A stretch of DNA of 64,000 nt from Pseudomonas fluorescens (GTDB taxonomy: Bacteria > Pseudomonadota > Gammaproteobacteria > Pseudomonadales > Pseudomonadaceae), in NCBI RefSeq assembly GCF_902497875.1, contig NZ_CABVHY010000008.1, forward strand, positions 124,001-188,000. Direction: 5' to 3'. The notes beneath the pieces are model-generated. The model was not told the DNA's origin. It did no database searches and saw only the letters and a program-made list of their open reading frames with translations. Shown in pieces: positions 18,678-27,464 of this stretch (its first letter is position 1; every line of letters starts with the position of its first letter). A program made the position numbers and the translations under genes.

Positions 18678-19799
18678 TCAATACGCTGAGCCGAAACGCT
18701 GCAACTGCATTTCCCGCAAACGACTGAGGGTGCGGCGAAACGCAAATGCCAGGTAACCCTCGGTGTACAACGACTCCATGGGCACCTGGGCCTCGATGTA
18801 CAGCGCCACCTTACGGTCGTAGCACTCATCGACCAACGCGATGAAGCGCCGCACGCTATCGTCATGCACCGACAACTCGGGCAACTCCCGATCGCCGGCG
18901 GCGACTCGCTCCACCCCGTCTTCCGTACCACGGGCAATCCGCCCGGGGCGTTTTTGGGCGCTGAGATTGGGTACTTCACTTAAAAGAATAGCGCCGAACC
19001 TGTCGCACAAGGCCATGAAGTCCATGGCCGCAAAGGGTTGCTCACACAGGTCCGCATAACGGCACCAAAGCACAGTGACGCTGGACCGCATGGCCGTGAC
19101 AGAGCGATAACCGACGCTGACCGCTTCACTGGAAACCGCTTGCCCGACAGTCAGCCCCTTGAACACCTCGCTTGTGGGGCCTGGCTGGCCCGAGGTGTTG
19201 ACCCAATAACGCTGGACCCCGACACCCGGGTGCAGACGATGGTCCTCTGCGCCATCCACCGCCAGTACCTGCATATGATGGTTGATCGCGGCAATTGCCG
19301 GCAGAAATCGTTCACGGTTGAAACCATCGGCATAGAGCTGTTCTGGCGGCTGATTGGAAGTGGACACGATGACCACCCCCTCCTCGAACATCACCTGGAA
19401 CAGCCGCCCGAGAATGATCGCGTCGCCGATGTCATTGACGAACAGCTCATCGAAACACAGCACCCTTACCTCCCCGCTGAGCTCGCGGGCCAGCGCCTGC
19501 AAGGGGTCGGCAGTGCCGGTCAGCTGGAATGAGCGCTGATGCACCCAGCCCATGAAATGGTGAAAGTGCTGACGGCGGGCCGGGATGCGCAAACTGTGGT
19601 AGAACTGGTCCATCAACCAGGTCTTGCCACGCCCGACCGGGCCCCACAGGTAAACCCCGGTGACTTTCGTGTGCTGCTGATGCAGGGCTTTATGGCACTG
19701 CTCAAGCGCCTGCACGACTTGCCATTGCGCATCATCCTGGACGAAGCCCTTTTGCTCGATGGCATGTTGGTAGGCACTGAGGGGGGAATCGAAGGTCAT
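18678..19799 (-). CDS. zapE: Cell division protein ZapE (AFG1-like ATPase)
   Basis: An AAA-type ATPase associated with the division septum in proteobacteria and homologous to mitochondrial Afg1. Walker A GPVGRGKT and Walker B VLCFDELFVND are clear, followed by IVSTSNQPPEQLYADGFNRE (sensor region) and a C-terminal FAFRRTLSRLREMQ. The 373 aa from the ATG at 19799 match the usual length of about 375. An upstream in-frame GTG at 19847 would add 16 residues and overlaps the stop of the SnoaL-like gene; neither start has a good ribosome site, so coupling to the upstream gene is possible. A second, canonical zapE next to petABC is common in Pseudomonas; this may be an additional paralogue. Confidence 0.85.
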   Translation of the reverse strand: MTFDSPLSAYQHAIEQKGFVQDDAQWQVVQALEQCHKALHQQHTKVTGVYLWGPVGRGKTWLMDQFYHSLRIPARRQHFHHFMGWVHQRSFQLTGTADPLQALARELSGEVRVLCFDELFVNDIGDAIILGRLFQVMFEEGVVIVSTSNQPPEQLYADGFNRERFLPAIAAINHHMQVLAVDGAEDHRLHPGVGVQRYWVNTSGQPGPTSEVFKGLTVGQAVSSEAVSVGYRSVTAMRSSVTVLWCRYADLCEQPFAAMDFMALCDRFGAILLSEVPNLSAQKRPGRIARGTEDGVERVAAGDRELPELSVHDDSVRRFIALVDECYDRKVALYIEAQVPMESLYTEGYLAFAFRRTLSRLREMQLQRFGSAY

Positions 19800-19846
19800 A
19801 CAGGCAGGCTGGTCCGGGCTGAGGCTGCGCAGTATGGCATGTCCCA

Positions 19847-20188
19847 CTACAACGAAATATCCAGGCGGGCGATCTTGCCTTGCTCATCGAGCCGGAACAC
19901 GTAGCGCAACTCCAGCGGGCTGCCGGGAAAGGTGCCGCAAATCAGGTTCTTGACCAGTACCTTGCCAGTGCGTTGTTGCACATCAAGGACTTCGACCCGC
20001 GGCTGGTAACGTCGGGCGGCGTCCTCCATCCACTGGGCGATGGCCTGGGTGCCCACCCGATGTTCGCCCTCATCGAAAACGTTGGCATCCTCGGCGAAGA
20101 AACTGGCGACCGCCGAACTGTCACGGGCATTGGTCGCGGCAATGTAAGCGGCAATGGACGGTGTGAGTGAAGTGGCTGGATTCGACAT
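19847..20188 (-). CDS. SnoaL-like / NTF2-fold protein
   Basis: A 113-aa protein with the NTF2-like cone fold pattern: AAYIAATNARDSSAVASFFA at residues 14-33, then ANVFDEGEHRVGTQAIAQWM, and the closing strands ELRYVFRLDEQGKIARLDIS. Such proteins are often small hydrolases, isomerases or ligand binders; none can be assigned here. The ATG at 20188 has AAGGAG 11 nt upstream. A remnant of a YafY-type regulator lies immediately upstream on the same strand, suggesting the gene once formed a regulator-SnoaL pair. Confidence 0.75.
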   Translation of the reverse strand: MSNPATSLTPSIAAYIAATNARDSSAVASFFAEDANVFDEGEHRVGTQAIAQWMEDAARRYQPRVEVLDVQQRTGKVLVKNLICGTFPGSPLELRYVFRLDEQGKIARLDISL

Positions 20189-20242
20189 GTTGACAGAGCT
20201 CCTTGTTGGTTGATTCTGGAGCCATGCTAAATCAGCCGGGTG

Positions 20243-20310
20243 TCAATTCTTGTCAGGAGTGAAACGTCCTGCTGACTGGGCAGCACCTGGTCGGCGCGCT
20301 GATCGACATA
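20243..20310 (-). pseudogene. Remnant of a YafY/WYL-type regulator
   Basis: Read on the minus strand, 20310-20281 encodes YVDQRADQVL, matching YVDQRGDEVL of the intact regulator at 53271-54020. Bases 20272-20243 encode AGRFTPDKN followed by a stop, matching AGRFTPDN near that protein's end. The two pieces are in different frames and lack roughly 400 nt between them: an internally deleted, dead gene. Confidence 0.7.
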
Positions 20311-20339
20311 CGACTATCCGCCAGAAGTTGTTACATCGT

Positions 20340-20432
20340 GTATCGACATCATTGAACATCAACAACCTGTTCAATCAGAAGTACTACGACACTGTCGGTT
20401 TTTCAAACAGCCCGCCCTGCAATGACCTGTAA
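20340..20432 (+). pseudogene. C-terminal fragment of a TonB-dependent receptor
   Basis: Encodes SLNINNLFNQKYYDTVGFSN, closely matching the last barrel strands of the receptor at 15110-17356 (SLNVNNLFDEKYYDN) and of related FhuE-type receptors. It is cut off from any plug or barrel sequence and ends 30 nt later, so it is a decayed scrap. Confidence 0.75.
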
Positions 20433-20554
20433 AGAATGTAATCTTCGCGCCACGCTGGCGTTAACGCCCACTTAATAGAATGGCCACACACTGCACCCGT
20501 AACTTCATATCACGTCCGAAACGGACACCACACACGCTTGAGGGCAAGCCCAGC

Positions 20555-20776
20555 ATGAAATTTTCAACTCTGATCCTCGCTGGCCTGATGACCGTTAGTT
20601 CTGCCGCAGTCTTCGCCGAAGGGGGCGCTGAACGAATCAGGCAACATTGGGACAACTTTAATTTGAGTCAACAACAAGTCCACGGCAAAGCCGATAACAC
20701 GGCGTCCGTCGACACGGTTAAAACCGCACCTGCCAATGACTATCAGGTAGTAAAAGAACAAAAGCCTAGCACCTGA
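20555..20776 (+). CDS. Small secreted protein with signal peptide
   Basis: A 73-aa protein: the signal peptide MKFSTLILAGLMTVSSAAVFA is cleaved after AVFA, leaving about 52 residues beginning EGGAERIRQHWDNFNLSQQQ. The GGAER plus aromatic/glutamine helix resembles small periplasmic Pseudomonas proteins annotated as PtrA-like; this likeness is tentative. GAGGGC lies upstream of the ATG and an excellent terminator follows 60 nt after the stop, so it is a monocistronic gene that survived between decayed fragments. No function can be assigned. Confidence 0.65.
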   Translation: MKFSTLILAGLMTVSSAAVFAEGGAERIRQHWDNFNLSQQQVHGKADNTASVDTVKTAPANDYQVVKEQKPST

Positions 20777-20835
20777 CCCCAGACAGAAATCCATTAAACT
20801 CTGGCAATACCGCTCCTTTGGCAGAGATTAGCTTT

Positions 20836-20859
20836 GGCGTCCTTTTGGACGCCTTTTTT
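20836..20859 (+). terminator. Rho-independent terminator
   Basis: Stem GGCGTCC / GGACGCC with a TTTT loop followed by six Ts. It ends the transcript of the small secreted protein. Confidence 0.9.
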
Positions 20860-20994
20860 ATGCCTTGCCAATCGATAAAGTGACCGAAAAATTACAAGCA
20901 CATAGTGCACAGCATTGATCTTTTCAGCGTATTAGTAACCGTGGGCCCGATACACCTTAACTGTGTTTTCAACACACCCTGGAACAATACTTTT

Positions 20995-21050
20995 GGAAGT
21001 GACTGGATTCAACATATTGATACGACTCCTTGTTTATTGATTCCGGAGCC
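20995..21050 (-). pseudogene. Remnant of a second SnoaL-like gene 5' end
   Basis: About 56 nt closely match 20168-20223, i.e. the first codons, ribosome site and upstream bases of the intact SnoaL-like gene. On the minus strand it still reads ATG TTG AAT CCA GTC ACT before losing similarity. It lies about 60 nt beyond the tssM stop. The pair of similar segments lies 828 bp apart and brackets the small secreted protein gene. Confidence 0.65.
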
Positions 21051-21112
21051 CCAGGGCATGCACCGCGTAATTGAGGACCTGTACCATATTCTGGGGCGGC
21101 ATACGTTGATCA

Positions 21113-24100
21113 TCACTCGTTTAACGCGACCGTGGCCGCCTTCAATCGGTCTTGCAACAACGTACGCGGCAAGACGAAACCTTCGAAGCTGCGCTGGGTA
21201 ATGGGGTTATTGGCTTTTTCAGCACTGATCCGGTAACGCATCATCCCGTCGTTCGCCACAAAACTCAGGTCCACGCTGGTGCCGGTACGGCCATTGAGGT
21301 GACCTCGACTGAGCAGTCGAAACAGTGACCACGGACCACGATAGCCCAGACTTGAGGTATTGCCGACGCTGTTGACCAATGTGAGTTGGCTGCCACTGGC
21401 GCTGCCCAACGCGTTAGGCCAGATCAACCCGATGCTCTGGCTCGGCCCGTGGCTATAAGGAATCAATTGGCCGTCAACACTCAGCAAACTGCTCAGGCGA
21501 TTACCGCTCAAGGCCAGTGGTTCGACGGTCAGTTGCACACTGAGCGCGCCGCGGTTATTGAAAAAGGTATCGCGGATACGCTGGGCTTTTTCCAACTGGG
21601 TCAGCACATCGGTGCGCACCAGGTAGTCCCCCCGACTGCTGGAGTACAAGGCGTCGAGGTTATCCTTGAGAAAGGCATTCAGGTACTGATCGTGAAACTG
21701 CTGCAATCGCCCCTGCGGCCCGAAAAACGCCTCGAAGTCCTCCAGAGAGGCGTCGGCGGAACTGCTCGGGTTGAACGGATAGCGACCCGCCAAGCGCTGC
21801 TGATAGAAACGATAGACGTCTGCATCCCAGCGTGTTTCCAACTCGCGCAACGCCTCAATCACCAGCATTTGTGAAGTCTGATCGGCCAATTGCTTGACCT
21901 GTTGGTTCAGCGGCTCCGGCAAACCGGTCGCGATGCGCTGTAGCGTTGCAATAGGGTCCGGCCCCCCCAGTGCGAAACGGTTGAGGACCGCCTTGAGCGC
22001 CGCCTTGCCGCGATCGGGCTGGTCTTGCACCGCCTTGGCATAGTCATACAGGGCACTGACCGCCCGCAGGGTCTCGTCATAGTACGAGGGTTGTTCGCCT
22101 TTGGCCGTGAGCAAGTCCGACAAGCCCACAAATGCCCGACGAATCCCCGCGGCCTGCCGTTGTGCTTGCGTGTCGCCTGGCTCTTTGGCAGTCTCGGCCA
22201 GCGCCTGGTTATCGCTGGCGCCACCCTCCGGGTAGAGCACGGTATTGTCGCGTAAGGTTTCCAACAAACGTCGAAACGGCGCTGATGGCCCGGTGACTTG
22301 TTCCAGCACCAAAACCCCGTGGCTCAAATCCCGGAAATCGGTGATGACAAATCCATTCAACGCGCGCCGCCAGCTGTCCACGTAGTCTGCGCTGTACAGC
22401 GCCCGAATACGTGTGGTCAACGCCTTACGGTCCTCTTCGGAATAGTCGATGCGTTGGCGCTCGCCGAGTACCCATTGGTCGATCATTGCCAAATCCGTCA
22501 CCTGACCGGCATTAGCCTCGAAGTAGTCTTTGAAGCCCTTTGCCGTGAGCAGGGGCGCCAGCGTGAAGCCGTCGTCCGTGTCAGCGGGCCCCTTGCTGGC
22601 CGGCGCCAGCGGCCGATACACAAGGTCAAACGCCGGACCGATCTCGTTGCGCAGATCCAGCGGGGCGTGCAGACGCTCGAGTGCATCCTGCTTCATGCCC
22701 ATGTACACGCGCTGAGCCAACGGGATCTTGCGTAGCTGCTGCTGCACGTCTGCGATCTGTTGACGGTACTGGGGCAGGTCCGCATCGGCGTACTTCAAGG
22801 CATACGCCAAGTGGCGCATCAGGTCATCTTGCACCGAGCCTTGCCCAGGGTAAGCGCGCTGCCATTGCTTGGCCATCCAGGCCTCGACCAGCGCTGGGCG
22901 GCGATTTTCCCGATCCTCGATCATGCGGTACACACGCAACGCGGCCAATTGTTCATTGCTGCCTTGCGGTGCGGCCTCGATGGCCGCGATGGCACCACCG
23001 GCGATGGCGGGTAAAAAGCGTTTGGACAACAGATTCAAGTAGGCCGCATCCACCATGGGGCCAATTGCCCGCCCTTGGTACAAGCCCATGTCCGACAGCA
23101 CCGGCCAGGCGTCACGGTAATCACCATAGATCGAGACCGCCTCGCGGATCTGATCCAACGGCGCCAACAGGTTACGCCCGGTGATATCGACCCGAGCATC
23201 AATGTCGCGGCTTTTAAACTCGCGGCTCTTGGCCAATACGGCATCTGCTTTGTCGCGATTGATATCGAAGTAGTGCTGCCAGCCACCCACGACCAACACA
23301 GCGCCCAGTGCCGCGACCGCGGAACCGGCAAGCAGCAGTCGACGCTTGCCGAGAGTGACTTTTACGTTATCGCCGGCCAATCCGGCTTCAGGGTAGATCA
23401 CGCGCTGGAACAGTTGCTGAGCGAAGTAGACGACCGTGCCACCGACCGGTTTGACTTCAGGCGATGGGGGCGCCAGATGATGCGGCAATGCCGCTTCGCG
23501 GACAAAGGCGTTGCTCAACGCCCCCTGCTGATAGACCGAAGAAAAGTACAGCCCGCGCACCAAGGCCGGTGTCGTGAAACGATCACTGCCCAACATGTCG
23601 GTCAAAAAACTCAACAGGGCCGGTCGGACACCGGACACCTGCCCTACCAGCGCCATCAGACGGTGACGTTCGTCTTGACTGCGGGACTCACTCAGACTGT
23701 CAAACACCCTACCGTTCAGTCGTTCGACAAAACGATCAAAGCGCGTCGTCAGCTCCGCCAGCCAGGCATCAAAGTCATCGACCGCCTCCAGCGTGAAGGT
23801 GAACCCCAGCATCTCCTCCCGCGCCGTGCGGGGCAACCTCGCAAAGAACTCTTCGAATCCTTCCAGCAGATCGAATTTACTCAACACCACATACAGCGGC
23901 AGGCGCGTGCCCAGCTCCTTGGTCAGCTCAAACAGACGGCTACGCAACAGGGTTGCCAAGGCCTTGCGCTGCTCTGGGCGTTGAGTGATCAACACTGAAA
24001 GATCAACCACCAACACCACACCGTTCAGCGGGCGACGACTGCGCTTGCGCCCGAGCCAGTCCATGAGGTGCAACCAAAGTCGCGGGTGAGTCCCTGCGGG

Positions 24101-24775
24101 AAGTACGGGCCTGACCTTGCTCTGCGAGTGTGGTGCGATTGCAGCACGGTTCTCCTGCTGGTGCTCGGTTGGCCCCGCTTCTGGCTGTGAAATAAACTCA
24201 CCGGGCGGGTCAATCAACACCGCCTCATGGCCGATCCACCAATCCACCTTGTAGGCCAAATGCTCATCGTTATAGACACGAGAGCCTGACTGGGTCACGG
24301 CTGACAGCGCAAAGCTTTGATTGGAGCGCGTGATCAAGCTGGTTTTTCCCGCGTTCTCTTCGCCCAGCACCAAGTACCACGGCAATTGGTATAGCGAGCG
24401 ACGGCGCTCCATATTGTCGAGCAAACTGGCCAGACTTCGGTTCAGGGCTCGTTCTTGCGCTTCGACATACGGCAAGCAGGGGTCGGCCTCGACCGCCGCG
24501 GCATGCAGGCGCTCAGCCTGCCACTGCCGATAACGGCGACGCATCCACCAGGCCCACACCAGTGCAGGAATCAGCAACACCAACACACTGGCTGACACCC
24601 GCATCGGCAACTCGGCCAATGGCTGATGTTCGCGCCACACCCAATTGGGCCCCAGCCACCAAATACTGACCAGCGCGAACAGAACGCCCAGCGCAACAAG
24701 TACCGGGGCCGCACTATTGAACTGGCGCATCAGCGGCAATCCCCAGCGCTTGAAGTAACTCCATAGATTCAACAT
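21113..24775 (-). CDS. tssM: Type VI secretion protein TssM (IcmF/VasK)
   Basis: Inner-membrane core component of the T6SS that spans the periplasm and, with TssL and the TssJ lipoprotein, forms the membrane complex. The 1,220 aa from the ATG at 24775 show two N-terminal membrane helices (about 22-41 and 58-77), a Walker A GEENAGKT at 138-145 indicating a nucleotide-binding cytoplasmic domain, a third helix near 482-500 (LAGSAVAALGAVLVVGG), and a long periplasmic part ending RTLLQDRLKAATVALNE. An alternative ATG at 24790 abuts AAGGA with no spacing and is less likely. It is separated from tssA by an inserted vgrG stub and PoNi-like gene, which lie upstream in the same transcript. Confidence 0.93.
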   Translation of the reverse strand: MLNLWSYFKRWGLPLMRQFNSAAPVLVALGVLFALVSIWWLGPNWVWREHQPLAELPMRVSASVLVLLIPALVWAWWMRRRYRQWQAERLHAAAVEADPCLPYVEAQERALNRSLASLLDNMERRRSLYQLPWYLVLGEENAGKTSLITRSNQSFALSAVTQSGSRVYNDEHLAYKVDWWIGHEAVLIDPPGEFISQPEAGPTEHQQENRAAIAPHSQSKVRPVLPAGTHPRLWLHLMDWLGRKRSRRPLNGVVLVVDLSVLITQRPEQRKALATLLRSRLFELTKELGTRLPLYVVLSKFDLLEGFEEFFARLPRTAREEMLGFTFTLEAVDDFDAWLAELTTRFDRFVERLNGRVFDSLSESRSQDERHRLMALVGQVSGVRPALLSFLTDMLGSDRFTTPALVRGLYFSSVYQQGALSNAFVREAALPHHLAPPSPEVKPVGGTVVYFAQQLFQRVIYPEAGLAGDNVKVTLGKRRLLLAGSAVAALGAVLVVGGWQHYFDINRDKADAVLAKSREFKSRDIDARVDITGRNLLAPLDQIREAVSIYGDYRDAWPVLSDMGLYQGRAIGPMVDAAYLNLLSKRFLPAIAGGAIAAIEAAPQGSNEQLAALRVYRMIEDRENRRPALVEAWMAKQWQRAYPGQGSVQDDLMRHLAYALKYADADLPQYRQQIADVQQQLRKIPLAQRVYMGMKQDALERLHAPLDLRNEIGPAFDLVYRPLAPASKGPADTDDGFTLAPLLTAKGFKDYFEANAGQVTDLAMIDQWVLGERQRIDYSEEDRKALTTRIRALYSADYVDSWRRALNGFVITDFRDLSHGVLVLEQVTGPSAPFRRLLETLRDNTVLYPEGGASDNQALAETAKEPGDTQAQRQAAGIRRAFVGLSDLLTAKGEQPSYYDETLRAVSALYDYAKAVQDQPDRGKAALKAVLNRFALGGPDPIATLQRIATGLPEPLNQQVKQLADQTSQMLVIEALRELETRWDADVYRFYQQRLAGRYPFNPSSSADASLEDFEAFFGPQGRLQQFHDQYLNAFLKDNLDALYSSSRGDYLVRTDVLTQLEKAQRIRDTFFNNRGALSVQLTVEPLALSGNRLSSLLSVDGQLIPYSHGPSQSIGLIWPNALGSASGSQLTLVNSVGNTSSLGYRGPWSLFRLLSRGHLNGRTGTSVDLSFVANDGMMRYRISAEKANNPITQRSFEGFVLPRTLLQDRLKAATVALNE

Positions 24776-24802
24776 ATAAAGCCTACCCATTCCTTATTGG
24801 TA

Positions 24803-25840
24803 TCAAGCTCGCTGATCAAGCGCCCAGTGCCACACCGTGATCCCGCGTGCGGTGTCGCTGGCGATGTCCGGGAAAATATCCCCGGACTCAAAACGGTATA
24901 GGGAGTCGTGGCTGGCATCGCTCCACCACCAACCGCTTTGCGGGCAGCTGTCGCCCGAGCGGCGCGTGGCTTCGGCAGGAGGTGGCGGGTACTGTTTGGC
25001 GAAATCGGCCCAGTCTTTGGGGTAGAACGGCATCTCGCGGTAGCTGCTGTCGTCAATGCCCAGTAACCAGGTCACTGCCGCCGCTTCCCAGGCCCAGTAG
25101 CCAAAATGACTGAAACCTCCTTCAAGATGCCTATCCACATAGGGTTCGCGGCGGCTCGCGTGGTACCACTCATCCAGGTAACTTTTGAGTAACTCTGGGC
25201 GTTTGGCCGCGGCGGAGCTAAACACCTTGAGCAATTTTCGGTACGGCAAGTGCCGGGTGCAGGTATCCGGGGGCGTACCGCGATCTGCCACAAAGGGCCG
25301 CACCAAACGCTCCAGCAAACCGTCGCGTACGCCCATCAGTTCATTGGCGTAATCCAGAAACAACATGACTCGGGGCATGGTGTGCGAGTAGCCGCTGAGC
25401 AGGCCGAAACAGGTCAGGCGCAGGGCGACAATCCAGTACTCTTCGGTACGCAAAGCGGCGTGCGGCGCCATGTAATTGCCCGCCTCGGGCGATTGGTCGA
25501 ACAAGGCATCGAAGTCACCGTATTCTTCTGCCCACTCAAGGGCGTACGGCCAGGCTTCAGCCAATTGCTCGACCGGGGCACCGGCGGAATATTGCAGGTT
25601 TATCCAGTTGAGTGCGTCCCACAGCCTCTGATTGGTAGAGCTCATCAACCCACCCGGTTTGGAGCGTTCGCGATACTTGGGCAAGTCCGAGGTGACCCTG
25701 TGCATGCCATTTAAAAAATCATCGAAACGCTCCGGGTAGTTTTTGTACAGAACATAGCGTTCACGGCGCTGCTCGAAATTCGCTTCACTGATCTTCCAGC
25801 TGAACCAACGAGGCCAGTCGGGGGTAGGCAAATTGGGCAT
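24803..25840 (-). CDS. PoNi-like immunity protein (DUF1910/DUF1911)
   Basis: A 345-aa cytoplasmic protein matching the DUF1911-type immunity family that neutralises PoNe (PD-(D/E)xK DNase) toxins. Recognisable blocks are EEYWIVALRLTCFGLLSGYS, TRHLPYRKLLKVFS and GFSHFGYWAWEAAAVTWLLG. No PoNe toxin is encoded in the window, so this is an orphan. The ATG at 25840 (MPNLPTPDWPRW) is preferred; an in-frame ATG at 25882 lies inside the vgrG stub and would add 14 residues encoded out of frame with VgrG. It is flanked by tssA and tssM and therefore probably expressed with the T6SS operon, which would give constitutive protection. Function is inferred from family likeness. Confidence 0.72.
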   Translation of the reverse strand: MPNLPTPDWPRWFSWKISEANFEQRRERYVLYKNYPERFDDFLNGMHRVTSDLPKYRERSKPGGLMSSTNQRLWDALNWINLQYSAGAPVEQLAEAWPYALEWAEEYGDFDALFDQSPEAGNYMAPHAALRTEEYWIVALRLTCFGLLSGYSHTMPRVMLFLDYANELMGVRDGLLERLVRPFVADRGTPPDTCTRHLPYRKLLKVFSSAAAKRPELLKSYLDEWYHASRREPYVDRHLEGGFSHFGYWAWEAAAVTWLLGIDDSSYREMPFYPKDWADFAKQYPPPPAEATRRSGDSCPQSGWWWSDASHDSLYRFESGDIFPDIASDTARGITVWHWALDQRA

Positions 25841-25848
25841 GACTTCAC

Positions 25849-26001
25849 TCACTTGATTAACATCCGGGTAGGTAAAACACATTCCGTGAGTTCCAGCTTG
25901 AAGGGCTGGGACAGGCCTTCTACCAGCGTGAATTCAATGACCTTAAAGGCGGCGCCGCAGGCCGGTTCAAAGGTGAAGCGCAAGTCGCTTTGGCGGGGCA
26001 T
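25849..26001 (-). pseudogene. vgrG 5' stub (first 38 codons) fused to unrelated tail
   Basis: From the ATG at 26001 it encodes MPRQSDLRFTFEPACGAAFK and continues to KLEL, nearly identical over 38 codons to the intact vgrG at 38279. It then switches to 12 foreign codons and a stop at 25849. The stub starts 8 nt after the tssA stop. It marks the point where a vgrG-linked cassette recombined into the operon, leaving the PoNi-like gene behind. Confidence 0.9.
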
Positions 26002-26009
26002 GGGCAGTC

Positions 26010-27464
26010 CTAATCCTTCACGGCAGTCATGGCGCCTGCCTGGCCGATAAGCTGAGGTGCCAGCTTCTGGAACAGCTCCGGTTCCCAGTGTTCAGCCAAT
26101 GTGGCGCGCATGACCCGCGCCACATTCGCGCAAAGGTCATCCGCCAGCCACGCCAACCCGCGCGCAGCCAGCAGGTCGGCAGCGATGATCGTGGCATAGC
26201 AGCGTTGACGTGGCGCGGTGTAGCTGGCCTGCAGCCCTTGCAGGCGTAGCAGCACCACCTCGACCCCTTCCTGGTCGAGCTGGGTGATGAGTTCCTCACG
26301 CAATCCGGCATATTCCGGCACCGCGCCGGGGCTGGACGCGGCCGTGTCGACACCGGTCAGCCAGGCTTCTGTTTGCGCATCGATAAAGGGCGTTCCATCG
26401 CTGAAGCTCAGCTCCATAAGCGCTGGAATTCGTCGCACAAACCGTTGGCTCGCTTGATTGATGGCGGTCGCCACCTCGCCCATTTCCAGTCGGGAGGCAA
26501 TGCTCGCGGCTAGAAAACTGCCTCGAATCCAGTACGGCGAAGCGGTCACGCTCTTTTCAATTCGCCGCAACAGCGCAGGATCCACGGCGTTGGCAGCCAA
26601 TGCTTCCTGATAGCCATCGACGATGTCATTGGGCACCGCCATCAACTCGGTACGCCGCTCGCGCACCACCAACGGTGCGGCGTGCAGATGCGACCACAGG
26701 CCGAATCGGCGCAGCTGGTAGCCGGCAGGGTCATACGGGTCTTGGTGATTGACCCACTCAGCCATGGTCAACAGGGCCCGGCGTTGCTCGCGCTCATTAC
26801 CTTGTGGGGCAGCGCCCTGGCTGGTGAAAAACGCTGGGGACAGTGTTTCTGCAGCGACTGAGCGGGTTGTCGGCCCGGCTGGAGAAGAGGTTGGTTGCAA
26901 CGCACGCTCACTGTGCCGGGTCAGCGCGGCCTGCAAATCCTCCAGGGCGCCAAGATCAAGTTTGGCCGTGAGCGCATTTCGCTGAAGGCTGACCAAGGCC
27001 AACTCAGCCCTGGATTGCTGGGCCGGGGTGAAACTTTGCCGCTCCAACGCGCCAACTGCCTCCGTCAACCGCTCCATCAGCGTCTTGACTTGCTTGCGCT
27101 TGGCCAGGTAGCCCGTGGGTCCCGGCTTGGGCTGCGCACTGTCCCAGTACCGGTCAATCATCCCGGCCAGTAAACTGACAGCATCCACCCATTGCACCCA
27201 TTGCCGGGTGCGCAGCCACACGGTCAGCAGGTGCCCCATAATCCGAAAATGCTTACATTGGCCGGCAAGGTACTGACGGGCGGCTTCGTCAATATAGGGC
27301 CAATCGATTCGCGCCTCATGCAGCCCTCCGAGCTTGACCATTTCCTGGTCAATGGCCTGGTAGGTCTCATCCTCGATATCAAAATGGCCGACAGGCTGCT
27401 CCGGCTCAACCGGCTTGAGCAGCGTCTTCACGACGTCTGCTGGCACATCGATCACCAGCGACAT
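26010..27464 (-). CDS. tssA: Type VI secretion protein TssA (VasJ-like)
   Basis: Cytoplasmic T6SS component that helps baseplate priming and sheath/tail-tube polymerisation. The 484-aa protein has an ImpA N-terminal region (about 20-140, with ARIDWPYIDEAARQYLAGQC and a SLLAGMIDRYWD motif), a variable middle and a C-terminal VasJ-like part (LEMGEVATAINQASQRFVRR). The ATG at 27464 has GGAG upstream and overlaps the end of vasI by 13 nt. The order vasI-tssA-tssM matches other T6SS loci of the Vibrio/HSI-2-like arrangement; here tssM has been pushed away by an insertion. Confidence 0.9.
   Translation of the reverse strand: MSLVIDVPADVVKTLLKPVEPEQPVGHFDIEDETYQAIDQEMVKLGGLHEARIDWPYIDEAARQYLAGQCKHFRIMGHLLTVWLRTRQWVQWVDAVSLLAGMIDRYWDSAQPKPGPTGYLAKRKQVKTLMERLTEAVGALERQSFTPAQQSRAELALVSLQRNALTAKLDLGALEDLQAALTRHSERALQPTSSPAGPTTRSVAAETLSPAFFTSQGAAPQGNEREQRRALLTMAEWVNHQDPYDPAGYQLRRFGLWSHLHAAPLVVRERRTELMAVPNDIVDGYQEALAANAVDPALLRRIEKSVTASPYWIRGSFLAASIASRLEMGEVATAINQASQRFVRRIPALMELSFSDGTPFIDAQTEAWLTGVDTAASSPGAVPEYAGLREELITQLDQEGVEVVLLRLQGLQASYTAPRQRCYATIIAADLLAARGLAWLADDLCANVARVMRATLAEHWEPELFQKLAPQLIGQAGAMTAVKD

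Noticed and set aside
20480..20554. Longer start for the small secreted protein
   Set aside because: The upstream extension would hide the signal peptide behind 25 charged residues; the ATG at 20555 has a ribosome site and gives a clean signal sequence.
25853..26050. Plus-strand small open frame opposite the vgrG stub
   Set aside because: The same antisense frame appears opposite the intact vgrG start at 38266-38460; it is a shadow of the duplicated sequence.
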